Positions 7,280 to 15,946 of a stretch of 64,000 nucleotides of DNA are shown here, in pieces. This DNA is from Collinsella aerofaciens (GTDB lineage: Bacteria > Actinomycetota > Coriobacteriia > Coriobacteriales > Coriobacteriaceae): NCBI RefSeq assembly GCF_028207065.1, contig NZ_JAQLFP010000001.1, positions 102,077 to 166,076 of the forward strand, in the 5' to 3' direction. The first letter of the stretch is position 1. Every line of letters begins with the position of its first letter. The notes beneath the pieces are model-generated. The model had not been told where the DNA came from. It saw only the letters and a program-made list of their open reading frames with translations, and ran no database searches. The position numbers and the translations under genes were made by a program.

Positions 7280-10030
7280 GTGAGCGATTGCAAGAGGGTT
7301 TACCGTTTTGGAACCGACGCCCAGGGCACCTGTGTCACTGAGGGCGACAAATCCATGAACTTCGTGCTTGGTGGCAAGGGCGCTAACCTTGCCGAGATGA
7401 GCCGTATCGGCCTGCCGGTTCCCGGTGGCTTTACCATTACCTGCCAGACCTGTGTCGAGTACTCCGGTGCCGGCAACGTCTGGCCCGAAGGCGCACTCGA
7501 TGAGATCGTTGCTGCCGAGGCGGACCTCGAGGCCCGTTGCGGCAAGAAACTCGGCGATGCCTCCGATCCGCTGCTCGTGTCGGTTCGCTCGGGCGCTCCG
7601 TTCTCTATGCCCGGCATGATGGACACGGTCCTCAACCTGGGCCTCAACGACGATTCCGTCCAGGGCCTTATCGCGCAGACGCAGAACCCGCGCTTTGCCT
7701 GGGACAGCTACCGTCGCTTTATCCAGATGTTCTCCAACGTCGTCATGGGCGTCGATGCCGATCAATTCGAGAACGCCCTGACCCAGGCCCGCCTGGTCGC
7801 TGGCGTTCGTGTCGATTCCGAGCTTTCGGCCGAGGATCTGCAGGAGCTCGTCGAGACCTTTAAGGGCATCTTCTCCGAGAACGTCGAGGCCGTCCTGTAT
7901 CCCGAGCTCGAGGTCGCCGACGGCAAGCCCGTCTTCCCGTACGATCCTGAGCTTCAGCTGCGCCTTGCCATCCAGGCCGTCTTTGGCAGTTGGATGAACG
8001 AGCGCGCCTGCATCTACCGCATGCAGCACGGCATTTCCGACGAGCTCGGTACTGCCGTCAACGTCCAGGCCATGGCCTTTGGCAACAAGGGGGAGACCTC
8101 TGCGACCGGCGTCGCCTTTACGCGCAACCCGGCCGACGGCACCAAGGAGTTCTACGGCGACTTTCTGGTCAACGCCCAGGGCGAGGACGTCGTCGCCGGC
8201 ATCCGTAACACCGAGCCCATCGCCGACCTCAAGACTACCCCGGGCCTCGAGTCTGCAGGTGAGGAGCTCGAGCGCGTGTTCCTGACGCTCGAGGATCACT
8301 ATCGCGACATGTGCGATATCGAATTCACCATCGAGCAGGGTAAACTTTGGATGCTTCAGACTCGCGTGGGCAAGCGCACCGCTACCGCCGCGCTGCGCAT
8401 CGCTATCGAGATGGTCGAGGAGGGCCTCATCACCCGCGAGGAGGCCGTGAGCCGCATCGATCCCGCGCAGCTCGATCAGCTCCTGCACCCGCAGTTCGAC
8501 GCCTCCAAGAAGTACGAGGCCCTGGCCAGCGGCCTTAACGCCAGCCCCGGTGCCGCCGTGGGCGAGGTCGTGTTCTCGAGTGACGACGCCGTCGCGCGCG
8601 CCAACGAGGGTCACAAGGTCATTCTGGTTCGTTGGGAGACCAACCCCGATGACCTGAAGGGTATGGTCGCCGCCGAGGGCATCCTGACCAGCCATGGCGG
8701 CAAGACGAGCCATGCCGCCGTTATCGCCCGCGGCATGGGTACGCCCTGCGTCTGCGGTGTCGAGCGCTTCCATATCGACGCTGCCGAGAAGGTCGTGCAC
8801 ATCGAGGGCAGCGACCGCGTGCTGCGCGAGGGTGATGTCATCTCCATCGACGGTACCCAGGGCATCGTCGTCGACGGCGCCGTCGACCTGGTTTCGGCCG
8901 AGCTCACCGGCGACCTGGACACCATCCTGTCCTGGGCCGACGAGATTCGCTTGGACGAGACCTGCGGCCACGCCAACCACGTGCGCGTCAACGCCGACAA
9001 CCCCGAGGATGCCGCGCTCGCGCTCGAGTTTGGCGCCGAGGCCATCGGCCTGTGCCGCACCGAGCATATGTTCCTGGGCGACCGCAAGAACATCATCCAG
9101 AGCTTTATCCTGTCCGATGACGAGGCCGTAAAGCAGCAGGCCCTGGCCGACCTGCTCAAGGTCCAGACCGAGGACTTCCTGGCGATGTTCAAGACCATGT
9201 CCGGTCGCGATGTGGTCGTGCGTCTGCTCGATCCGCCGCTGCACGAGTTCCTTGACGATCCGCGTGAGCTTGAGGTCGCCATCACCAAGAAGGAGGCCGC
9301 CGGCGCCAGCGAGGAAGAGCTTGCCGCCCTGCGTGCCCGCCTGCGTCGTATCGACGGCATGGTCGAGTCCAACCCGATGCTGGGCTTGCGCGGCGTGCGC
9401 CTGTCCGTCGTCTTCGGTGACCTGCCGCTCATGCAGGTCCGTGCCGTGGCAACGGCTGCCGCCCGCCTTATCAAGGAAGGCGTCGACCCGCGTCCCGAGA
9501 TTATGGTCCCGCTCGTTTCCATTACGGCCGAGCACGTTCAGACTCGCGAGGTCATCGAGCGCGTGATCGCCGAGGTCTCCTCCGAGGAAGGTGTCGAGCT
9601 CAACATTCCCGTGGGTACGATGCTCGAGCTGCCGCGCGCTTGCATGGTCGCCGACGAGATCGCGCAGCACGCCGACTTCTTCTGCTTTGGCACCAACGAC
9701 CTCACGCAGACGACTTTCGGTTTCTCGCGTGACGACGCCGAGGCTAAGTTCATTCCGCTGTACCTGCACAAGAAGATCCTGAAGGACAACCCCTTCGAGA
9801 CCATCGATACGGCGGTGCTGGAGCTCGTGCGCATGGCCGTCGAAAAGGGTCGCGCCACCAACCCTGGCATGCACTTTGGCGTGTGCGGCGAGCACGGCGG
9901 CGACCCCAAGTCCATCAAGGGCCTGTTTAACGTGGCCGATGTGGACTATGTGTCCTGCTCGCCTTACCGCGTGCCCCTGGCGCGTCTGGCTGCCGCTCAG
10001 GCCAAGCTCGAGGCCAAGCGCAACGCCTAG
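7280..10030 (+). CDS. ppdK: Pyruvate, phosphate dikinase
   Basis: 916-residue PPDK interconverting pyruvate + ATP + Pi with PEP + AMP + PPi, a key glycolytic/gluconeogenic step in anaerobes. The N-terminal ATP-grasp domain shows GGKGANLAEM and RSGAPFSMPGMMDTVLNLG. The swivelling phosphohistidine domain has LTSHGGKTSHAAVIARGMG with catalytic His478. The C-terminal PEP/pyruvate barrel ends in GVCGEHGGDP with catalytic Cys869. The regulatory Thr of the GGKTSH motif, target of the neighbouring regulator, is present two residues before the His. GTG 7280 is chosen because AAGGGGA precedes it by about 6 nt; the GTG at 7259 has no such site. Confidence 0.96.
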   Translation: MSDCKRVYRFGTDAQGTCVTEGDKSMNFVLGGKGANLAEMSRIGLPVPGGFTITCQTCVEYSGAGNVWPEGALDEIVAAEADLEARCGKKLGDASDPLLVSVRSGAPFSMPGMMDTVLNLGLNDDSVQGLIAQTQNPRFAWDSYRRFIQMFSNVVMGVDADQFENALTQARLVAGVRVDSELSAEDLQELVETFKGIFSENVEAVLYPELEVADGKPVFPYDPELQLRLAIQAVFGSWMNERACIYRMQHGISDELGTAVNVQAMAFGNKGETSATGVAFTRNPADGTKEFYGDFLVNAQGEDVVAGIRNTEPIADLKTTPGLESAGEELERVFLTLEDHYRDMCDIEFTIEQGKLWMLQTRVGKRTATAALRIAIEMVEEGLITREEAVSRIDPAQLDQLLHPQFDASKKYEALASGLNASPGAAVGEVVFSSDDAVARANEGHKVILVRWETNPDDLKGMVAAEGILTSHGGKTSHAAVIARGMGTPCVCGVERFHIDAAEKVVHIEGSDRVLREGDVISIDGTQGIVVDGAVDLVSAELTGDLDTILSWADEIRLDETCGHANHVRVNADNPEDAALALEFGAEAIGLCRTEHMFLGDRKNIIQSFILSDDEAVKQQALADLLKVQTEDFLAMFKTMSGRDVVVRLLDPPLHEFLDDPRELEVAITKKEAAGASEEELAALRARLRRIDGMVESNPMLGLRGVRLSVVFGDLPLMQVRAVATAAARLIKEGVDPRPEIMVPLVSITAEHVQTREVIERVIAEVSSEEGVELNIPVGTMLELPRACMVADEIAQHADFFCFGTNDLTQTTFGFSRDDAEAKFIPLYLHKKILKDNPFETIDTAVLELVRMAVEKGRATNPGMHFGVCGEHGGDPKSIKGLFNVADVDYVSCSPYRVPLARLAAAQAKLEAKRNA

Positions 10031-10068
10031 CGCCCTGCGCATCGACGCCTGGCATAGTCCCCCTTCAT

Positions 10069-10098
10069 ACCGCCCGTCTCATTCGTGAGACGGGCGGT
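10069..10098 (+). terminator. Intrinsic terminator after ppdK
   Basis: A perfect 13-bp stem with a TTCG tetraloop (arms 10069-10081 and 10086-10098), 38 bp after the ppdK stop. The downstream T-rich stretch (about 10111-10122) is somewhat distant, so efficiency is uncertain. Confidence 0.75.
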
Positions 10099-10143
10099 TA
10101 TCATGTGCGGGTTTTGTCTTTTTGTCTGCGTGAAAAAATGTTC

Positions 10144-10171
10144 TTGCAGCAGAAACCCGCGCGTGTATACT
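10144..10171 (+). promoter_or_regulatory. Candidate rplS promoter
   Basis: TTGCAG (10144-10149), a 16-bp spacer and TATACT (10166-10171). Transcription would begin about 60 nt before rplS. The leader can form a GTGCCG/CGGCAC hairpin (about 10193-10217), possibly for autoregulation. Confidence 0.55.
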
Positions 10172-10240
10172 CGAATACGTTTGTTCAACTACGTGCCGGC
10201 CAAGGTGGTACGGCACCTCTAGAAGAGTAAGGAATTGCAC

Positions 10241-10582
10241 ATGGATTACATCCGCGCAATCGAGCGTCAGCAGATCCGCGAGGACATTCCTCAGGTTCGC
10301 GTCGCCGACAACGTCAAGGTTCACTACCGCATTAAGGAAGGCGACCGCGAGCGCATTCAGGTCTTCCAGGGCGACGTCATCCGCATGGCCGGCGCCGGTG
10401 CCCGCGAGACCTTCACCGTCCGCAAGATGTCCTTCGGTGTCGGTGTTGAGCGTACCTTCCCGCTTCACAGCCCCAAGATCGCCAAGCTCGAGGTCGTCCG
10501 TCATGGTCGCGTCCGTCGCGCCAAGCTGTACTACCTCCGCGACAAGGTGGGCAAGGCTGCTCGCATCCCCGAGAAGCGCTAA
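10241..10582 (+). CDS. rplS: 50S ribosomal protein L19
   Basis: 113-residue L19, located at the 30S-50S interface. It starts [16 protein letters not shown] and contains the typical [23 protein letters not shown] and [23 protein letters not shown] 10241 is chosen, with AAGGA (10229-10233) 7 nt upstream; the in-frame TTG at 10235 would sit on the ribosome-binding site. It has its own promoter and terminator, separated from the rpsP-trmD cluster by glyQS and ppdK. Confidence 0.97.
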   Translation: MDYIRAIERQQIREDIPQVRVADNVKVHYRIKEGDRERIQVFQGDVIRMAGAGARETFTVRKMSFGVGVERTFPLHSPKIAKLEVVRHGRVRRAKLYYLRDKVGKAARIPEKR

Positions 10583-10616
10583 GAAGATCGCAGCGTCTGT
10601 CCACTCGTTTGGACAC

Positions 10617-10646
10617 AAGGGTCACCTTCGGGTGGCCCTTCTTTTT
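10617..10646 (+). terminator. Intrinsic terminator after rplS
   Basis: A 10-bp stem with a TTCG loop (arms 10617-10626 and 10631-10640, one G-U pair), followed by CTTTTTAT. Confidence 0.85.
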
Positions 10647-10675
10647 ATCTGATTTGCATGCAAGGAGGGCCTGGT

Positions 10676-11464
10676 ATGGCCAACATGACGAGCTCGGTTT
10701 CGGCATCGCAGGTTGCCGGTGAGTTGGCGAGCGCTACGTTTGAGGAGATCCCCGCCCTCGTGGAGCATTATCGCGAGGACCCGCGCCAGCAGGTGATCAA
10801 GGCTTGTGAACGCGCCCTCAAACGCCATGACAAAGAGCTTGCCGAGCGCGAGCGCGTCAATGACATGTACGAGCTTATGCATGAGCTTGGCGGCGATGGG
10901 GTGGTCGTTGGTGTCGACGAGGTAGGTCGCGGATCGGTGGCCGGCCCTTTGACGGTATGCGCCGTCTGTCTTCCTATGGAGCCGCGCGTCTGGGGTATCA
11001 ACGATTCCAAAAAGCTCACGCCCGCGCGCCGCGAGTTGCTCTCGGTGAAGATTGCCGAGGTGGCGACGGCAATCGGTTTTTGCCATATCGCGCCGAAGGA
11101 TATCGATGAAATGGGCATGGCCCGTGCTATCCGTACCGCCGTTGCGGGCGCCGTGGCCGATACGGGACTTGAACCCGACTGCGTCCTCATGGATGGCAAC
11201 CCCTTGGGCGCCGTTCCCAACGAGCGCGACGTGGTGAAGGGCGATGCCAAGATCGCCTGTATCGCCGCGGCGTCCATCATGGCCAAGGTCACGCGTGACG
11301 AGATGATGGTCGAGTACGACGCCGAGTATCCCGAGTACCATCTGGCCGAGTCGAAGGGCTATGCAAGCCCCGAGCATATCGAGGCCATTCGCAAACATGG
11401 ACTTTGTCCACTGCACCGCGTGAGCTTTTGCGGAAACTTTCTGCAGACTGAGCGCCTTTTCTAG
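10676..11464 (+). CDS. rnhB: Ribonuclease HII
   Basis: 262-residue RNase HII, removing ribonucleotides from DNA. The catalytic DEDD set starts at Asp81-Glu82 in VVVGVDEVGRGSVAGPL. Further motifs are GINDSKKLTPARREL, KGDAKIACIAAASIMAKVTRD and the C-terminal HGLCPLHRVSF. About 75 residues precede the catalytic domain, an N-terminal extension like that in Firmicute RnhB proteins. ATG 10676 follows AAGGAGG with 7-nt spacing; the ATG at 10658 lies upstream of that site. Confidence 0.95.
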   Translation: MANMTSSVSASQVAGELASATFEEIPALVEHYREDPRQQVIKACERALKRHDKELAERERVNDMYELMHELGGDGVVVGVDEVGRGSVAGPLTVCAVCLPMEPRVWGINDSKKLTPARRELLSVKIAEVATAIGFCHIAPKDIDEMGMARAIRTAVAGAVADTGLEPDCVLMDGNPLGAVPNERDVVKGDAKIACIAAASIMAKVTRDEMMVEYDAEYPEYHLAESKGYASPEHIEAIRKHGLCPLHRVSFCGNFLQTERLF

Positions 11465-11513
11465 GTCAATTGTGGAGACAGGGACCTCAGGGGTTTTATA
11501 AACCTGCTGGTAG

Positions 11514-11555
11514 CGGGCCGTATGCAACACCATTGCTGCGTACGGCCCGTTTTTT
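11514..11555 (+). terminator. Intrinsic terminator after rnhB
   Basis: CGGGCCGTA (11514-11522) pairs with TACGGCCCG (11541-11549), with further pairing inside (GCAA/TTGC), followed by six T residues. Confidence 0.88.
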
Positions 11556-11562
11556 GACGGCA

Positions 11563-11582
11563 TTTGGTCAGCTTTTGGTTTG
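11563..11582 (+). promoter_or_regulatory. Conserved motif upstream of yraN-comM-dprA, shared with comEA-comEC
   Basis: The 20-mer here begins TTTGGTCAGCTTTTG and matches 19 of 20 bases at 40144-40163, upstream of comEA. It lies 71 bp before the yraN start, just after the rnhB terminator, where a promoter for the yraN-comM-dprA unit is expected. No ordinary -35/-10 pair is obvious. Confidence 0.5.
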
Positions 11583-11653
11583 CTTCCGGTACTTACCCGC
11601 ATGAAAGGTGCCCTCATCATCGGGGCAATGCAGCGTGCGGGAAAGGAGACCCC

Positions 11654-12139
11654 ATGAGTGCCGCAATCAAAAAGAGCAAGACGCAGCAGCTCAAGGAGCG
11701 TTGGGAAAACGGCGAGCTCGACTGCGGGGCGATGACGCCCGAGTTTATCAAGGGACTCAGTCCCCGCGAGCTGGGCATGCTGGGCGAGCTGATCACCATC
11801 GACTACTTTAACGAGCGCGGCTACACCTTGCTGGAGCAGGGTTATCGTTGCACCGAGGGCGAGGCCGATCTGGTGCTGCTCGATGAGCTCGACGATGTCG
11901 TGGTGATGGCCGAGGTCAAGACCAGACGCGTCGCACTGGATTGCAACACGCGGGTCTTTCCCGAGGAGGCCGTGGACGCCCAAAAACAACGCCGCTACCG
12001 CCGCATCGCAAGTTGCTATCTCATGGAGCATTATCCGCTCAAGGCGATTCGCTTCGATGCCGTGGGTGTCACCATTCGCGGCGGGCATATCGCCGAGATC
12101 GAGCATCAGTACAACGCATTCGATTGGCAGGTGTCGTGA
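11654..12139 (+). CDS. YraN/UPF0102 family nuclease-like protein
   Basis: 161-residue UPF0102 protein of the restriction-endonuclease-like (PD-(D/E)XK) fold. Core residues are visible in LGELITIDYFNERGYTLLEQGYR, CTEGEADLVLLDELDDVVVMAEVKTR (E...D...ExK) and the region ending FDAVGVTI. The biochemical role is not settled. Its conserved place between rnhB and comM/dprA suggests a DNA-processing role, perhaps in transformation or recombination. About 40 residues precede the conserved domain, longer than usual. ATG 11654 has GAAAGGAGA upstream. The stop overlaps the comM start. Confidence 0.9.
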   Translation: MSAAIKKSKTQQLKERWENGELDCGAMTPEFIKGLSPRELGMLGELITIDYFNERGYTLLEQGYRCTEGEADLVLLDELDDVVVMAEVKTRRVALDCNTRVFPEEAVDAQKQRRYRRIASCYLMEHYPLKAIRFDAVGVTIRGGHIAEIEHQYNAFDWQVS

Positions 12140-13662
12140 TGGCGTTCGAGACGTTTGCCGTTCACGCGGCCTGCATCCGCGGCGTCGAGGCAATTCCCGT
12201 CACGGTCGAGGTCTCGCTTGCCGGCGGCGTTCCGGGTATTCAGATGCTCGGCATTCCGAGTATGGAGGTGATGGAGTCACGCGGTCGTATTCGCTGTGCG
12301 ATGCGCTCCGCCGGGTTCGAGATCCCGCGCTCGGGCATTACGGTCAATCTGGCGCCCGGCGATATTCGCAAGACCGGTAGCGGCTTTGATCTGCCCATCG
12401 CCATCGCGGTGTTGGCGGCCGATGGGCAGATTCCCCGTGACAACCTCGATCGCTGCCTTATCGCCGGTGAGCTCGGCTTGGACGGTACGGTGCTTCCCGT
12501 CAAGGGCGAGGTGGCGTTTCAGCTGCTGGCTCGTGACATGGGGCTGTCCTTTATCGCCGGCAGGTCCGATCAGCATGTGCCGCTTGCGGGCGTTGATTGC
12601 GGCTTTATCGATCATCTGTCTCAGCTTGCTCGCGGCATGGGCGATGCCGTGCGTCATTATCTGGATTCCGAGGGTGTTGAGACGACCTTTGAGCCCGAAC
12701 TCGACTATGCCGATGTGCTGGGGCAGGAAGTCGCTAAACGCGGCATGGCGCTTGCGGCCGCCGGCGAGCTCGGCCTGCTCATGATCGGCTCGCCCGGTTC
12801 GGGTAAGACCATGCTCGCGCGCCGTATGACCGGCATTCTGCCCGAGCTTTCCGTTGAGGACCAGCAGGAAGCGCTGTGCATCCATTCGGTTTTGGGTGAG
12901 AACATCGATGGCTTATTGGCAGGTCATCGGCCGTTTCGAAGTCCCCATCACAGCATATCAACGGCTGGCCTCATTGGCGGAGGGCGCCCGGTGCATCCGG
13001 GTGAGATCAGCCTGGCTCATGGCGGCGTGCTCTTTTTGGACGAGCTTGCTGAGTTTCCCACGGGTGTGCTGCAGACGCTGCGTCAGCCCATCGAACGCGG
13101 CTACGTCAGGATCGTACGCGTCGACGGGGCCTTTACCTTCCCGTCGCGCTTTCAGCTGCTGGCTGCGAGTAACCCTTGCCCCTGCGGCTTCTTGGGTGAT
13201 CGCGAGGTGCCGTGTCGCTGCTCGGCGGCGATGGTCGAGCGCTATCGGTCTAAACTGCGCGGTCCTTTGGCCGACCGTATCGACATGATGATCGATGTGA
13301 CCCGTCCCGACCCCCAAGTGATTATCGAGGGTGCGGAGGGTATGTCGTCTGCCGAGTTACGTGACTACGTTGTGCGCGGTCGCGCTTTTCGCGCTTGGCG
13401 CGAATCCCGTATGGACGATGCGGATGCCGAGGCCGAGGATGACGAGACACGGTCCATTGACGGCGTCGTTTCGACCTTTGAGCTCGATGATGCGGCGGAG
13501 AAGTGTGTGCTCGGCCTGTCGAAGCGCACACATCTCACGGGTCGCGGCATTGTGCGACTGGTGCGTATCGCGCGTACAATCGCCGACGTCGCCGAGAGCG
13601 AGCAAGTGACGCATGACCACGTGCTCGAGGCAGCGATGTACCAGGGAAGGAGGGACCAATGA
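12139..13662 (+). CDS. comM: ComM/YifB family Mg-chelatase-like AAA+ ATPase
   Basis: 507 residues. There is an N-terminal ChlI-like S5 fold domain (VEVSLAGGVPGIQMLGIP, ITVNLAPGDIRKTGSGFDLPIAIAVL), then an AAA+ module with Walker A GSPGSGKT at residues 217-224, Walker B GGVLFLDELAEF, and the family box AASNPCPCGFLGD with its cysteine pair. ComM is a branch-migration helicase that extends integrated donor DNA during natural transformation. ATG 12139 overlaps the yraN stop by one base. The dprA start overlaps its stop in ATGA. It forms one unit with dprA. Confidence 0.93.
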   Translation: MAFETFAVHAACIRGVEAIPVTVEVSLAGGVPGIQMLGIPSMEVMESRGRIRCAMRSAGFEIPRSGITVNLAPGDIRKTGSGFDLPIAIAVLAADGQIPRDNLDRCLIAGELGLDGTVLPVKGEVAFQLLARDMGLSFIAGRSDQHVPLAGVDCGFIDHLSQLARGMGDAVRHYLDSEGVETTFEPELDYADVLGQEVAKRGMALAAAGELGLLMIGSPGSGKTMLARRMTGILPELSVEDQQEALCIHSVLGENIDGLLAGHRPFRSPHHSISTAGLIGGGRPVHPGEISLAHGGVLFLDELAEFPTGVLQTLRQPIERGYVRIVRVDGAFTFPSRFQLLAASNPCPCGFLGDREVPCRCSAAMVERYRSKLRGPLADRIDMMIDVTRPDPQVIIEGAEGMSSAELRDYVVRGRAFRAWRESRMDDADAEAEDDETRSIDGVVSTFELDDAAEKCVLGLSKRTHLTGRGIVRLVRIARTIADVAESEQVTHDHVLEAAMYQGRRDQ

Positions 13663-14594
13663 TGGCCGAGGGGACCTACGAGCTGCATCCAGGTGATGCG
13701 TTGTATCCCGAGACCGTTTTGGAGCTTTCTGATGTACCCCAGACGCTCTATGTGCGCGGCAACCCCGAGGTGCTTTCGACGCCCGCGCTCTCCATCATCG
13801 GCGCGCGCAAGGCCTCGCCGTATGGTCTTGCCGTGGCAGAGCTTGCGGCAAAGGTGGCGGTCGAGGCGGGAGTGACGGTAGTTTCGGGCGGCGCGGTCGG
13901 TTGTGACCAGGCCTCGGGTTGGGCTGCGGTCAACGCCGGCGGCAAACACGTCGTGGTGCTGGGGACGGGCGCCGACGTGGTCTACCCGCGTTCGAGCGCG
14001 GGGCTTATTAAGCGCACGCTCGATACGGGTGGCGCGGTCGTGTCGATCTCTCCGTGGGGCATGGGTCCGCGCAAGTTTGCCTTTCCGCGCCGCAATCGCG
14101 TGATCGCGGCCCTGTCGCAAGCCCTCTTTGTTTCCGAGGCGGGTATGCCTTCCGGGACGTTTTCTACAGCCGAGGCTGCTATGGATTTGGGGCGCGAACT
14201 TCTTGTCGTGCCGGGGTCGATCCTATCGCCCGAGTCGCGTGGCACGAATTACCTCATTGCGAACGGTGCTTGCTGCATCATCGACGAGGAATCTATCGAG
14301 ATGGCTATCTCACGCATCTACGGCACCCTGCGCTACTCGCGCCCCGATGCTCCCGGCATTGCCGACCTGGATCCAACACAGCAGACCGTGATGCATGCGC
14401 TCATCGCCTCTCCGCTCAAGGTCGACGACATCGCGGCGCTCGTCGCGCTCGATGCTGTCGGCGTACTCAAACTCTTGGGTTCGCTTGAACTCGAGGGCCT
14501 TATCGAGCGCATGATGGATGGAAGGTATGCGCCCTCCAAGTTTGCCCTTCACGCCCAGACGCCCTTCGGTCACAATGGAAAACGTGTCAATTAG
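13659..14594 (+). CDS. dprA: DNA-processing protein DprA
   Basis: 311 residues. DprA binds incoming single-stranded DNA and loads RecA during transformation. The Rossmann-like core includes LSIIGARKASPYGLAVA, VVSGGAVGCDQASGWAAVNAGGKHVVVLGTG, FPRRNRVIAALSQALFVSEA and SGTFSTAEAAMDLGRELLVVPG. A C-terminal winged-helix-like segment follows (DPTQQTVMHALIASPLKVDDIAAL). The start ATG 13659 overlaps the comM stop, and AGGAGG sits 5 nt upstream. The next ATG (13662) is also possible. Confidence 0.93.
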   Translation: MMAEGTYELHPGDALYPETVLELSDVPQTLYVRGNPEVLSTPALSIIGARKASPYGLAVAELAAKVAVEAGVTVVSGGAVGCDQASGWAAVNAGGKHVVVLGTGADVVYPRSSAGLIKRTLDTGGAVVSISPWGMGPRKFAFPRRNRVIAALSQALFVSEAGMPSGTFSTAEAAMDLGRELLVVPGSILSPESRGTNYLIANGACCIIDEESIEMAISRIYGTLRYSRPDAPGIADLDPTQQTVMHALIASPLKVDDIAALVALDAVGVLKLLGSLELEGLIERMMDGRYAPSKFALHAQTPFGHNGKRVN

Positions 14595-14608
14595 AAAGGT
14601 GTTTGCAG

Positions 14609-15946
14609 ATGCAGTTCGATCAGGTGACGGTTATCGGTGGCGGTCTGGCGGGTTCGGAATGCGCGATCCAGCTGGCAGACCGCGGTTTTGCCGTAAAGCT
14701 GTGCGAGATGCGCCCCCAGGTTAGCTCCCCGGCTCACCATACCGATCACTTGGCAGAGCTCGTCTGCTCCAATTCGTTTAAGTCGACCCGTCCGGATTCC
14801 GCGGCTGGTTTGCTGAAGGCCGAGCTTAAGCGCATGGGTTCAGTCCTGCTCGATTGCGCCCATCGCGCGGCTGTTCCCGCCGGCGGTGCCCTGGCGGTCG
14901 ACCGCGTCAAGTTTTCCGAGCTTGTCGAGGCCGAGGTTGCCGCCCGTCCCAATATCGAGGTCGCGCACGGCGAGGTCACGCAGATTCCCGAGGGCCACGT
15001 GGTCATTGCCGCGGGCCCGCTGTGTTCACCGGCGCTGAGCGAAGAGGTCATGAAGCTCGTCGGTGGCGACGCCCTTGCGTTCTTCGATGCCGCGGCGCCG
15101 ATCGTCGATGCCTCCACGCTCGATATGGACGTGCTGTTTTCGCAGTCGCGCTACGAGGAGCAGGGGAGCGGCGACTATCTCAACGCTCCGCTCAACAAGG
15201 AGGAGTACGAGGCCTTTATCGAGGCACTTACCACGGCCGACCGCGTGGTGCTCAAAGACTTTGAGGGCGGCGATCTGTTCCAGGCCTGCCAACCTGCCGA
15301 GGAAGTTGCGCGCACCGGCAAGGACGCCATTCGCTTTGGCGCCATGAAGCCCGTCGGCCTCACCGACCCGCGTACCGGACGTCGCCCCTGGGCGGCGATC
15401 CAGCTGCGCGCCGAGAACAAGGAGAAGACCGCCTATAACCTGGTGGGCTTCCAGACCAACCTGACCTTTGGCGAGCAGAAGCGCGTCTTCCATATGGTGC
15501 CGGGCCTGGAGAACGCTGAGTTCTTCCGCTACGGTGTCATGCACCGCAATACCTTTGTCGACGCCCCGCACGTGCTCGATGGCACCTTCGCCGTGCCCGG
15601 TACCGGTGTGCGCCTGGCCGGTCAGATCACCGGCACCGAGGGGTACATGGAAGCCGTGGCGACAGGTCTGCTCGCGGCGCTCAACACCTATGCCGAGGCT
15701 ATCGGTGCCGCGGGCGTCGAGTTGCCGCGTGTGGGTGCCCTGGGTGCGCTCGTGGGCTATGCGACCGATCCTGCCACCGTGGGCTATCAGCCCATGCATG
15801 TCAACTTTGGCCTGGTGCCGCCACTCGAGGATGGTAAGCGCCACAGCAAGCGCGACCGCTACCAGGCCTATACGGACCGTGCGCTCGAGGCCCTTGATGC
15901 CTATCTGGCCACTCGTCCTGATCTGTTTGGAGGCGACCGGTCATAG
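14609..15946 (+). CDS. trmFO: Methylenetetrahydrofolate-tRNA-(uracil-54-C5)-methyltransferase TrmFO
   Basis: 445-residue FAD/folate-dependent enzyme making m5U54 in tRNA. The N-terminal FAD-binding motif is VTVIGGGLAGSE (residues 6-17). Further family blocks are PQVSSPAHHTDHLAELVCSNSF, NAPLNKEEYEAFIEAL, GLTDPRTGRRPWAAIQLR and GQITGTEGYMEAVATGLLAA. TrmFO is mainly a Firmicute/Coriobacteria-type enzyme; most proteobacteria use SAM-dependent TrmA. ATG 14609 has AAAGGTG about 8 nt upstream. The stop overlaps the proposed xerC start. Confidence 0.95.
   Translation: MQFDQVTVIGGGLAGSECAIQLADRGFAVKLCEMRPQVSSPAHHTDHLAELVCSNSFKSTRPDSAAGLLKAELKRMGSVLLDCAHRAAVPAGGALAVDRVKFSELVEAEVAARPNIEVAHGEVTQIPEGHVVIAAGPLCSPALSEEVMKLVGGDALAFFDAAAPIVDASTLDMDVLFSQSRYEEQGSGDYLNAPLNKEEYEAFIEALTTADRVVLKDFEGGDLFQACQPAEEVARTGKDAIRFGAMKPVGLTDPRTGRRPWAAIQLRAENKEKTAYNLVGFQTNLTFGEQKRVFHMVPGLENAEFFRYGVMHRNTFVDAPHVLDGTFAVPGTGVRLAGQITGTEGYMEAVATGLLAALNTYAEAIGAAGVELPRVGALGALVGYATDPATVGYQPMHVNFGLVPPLEDGKRHSKRDRYQAYTDRALEALDAYLATRPDLFGGDRS

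Noticed and set aside
10193-10217. L19 autoregulatory leader hairpin
   Set aside because: The GTGCCG/CGGCAC pairing is short with a large loop. It is noted within the promoter entry but not strong enough for its own feature.
11471-11500. Possible second RAYT-type repeat (GGAGACAGGGACC) after rnhB
   Set aside because: It resembles the GGGGACAGAC ends only loosely, has no inverted partner, and no transposase sequence is nearby.
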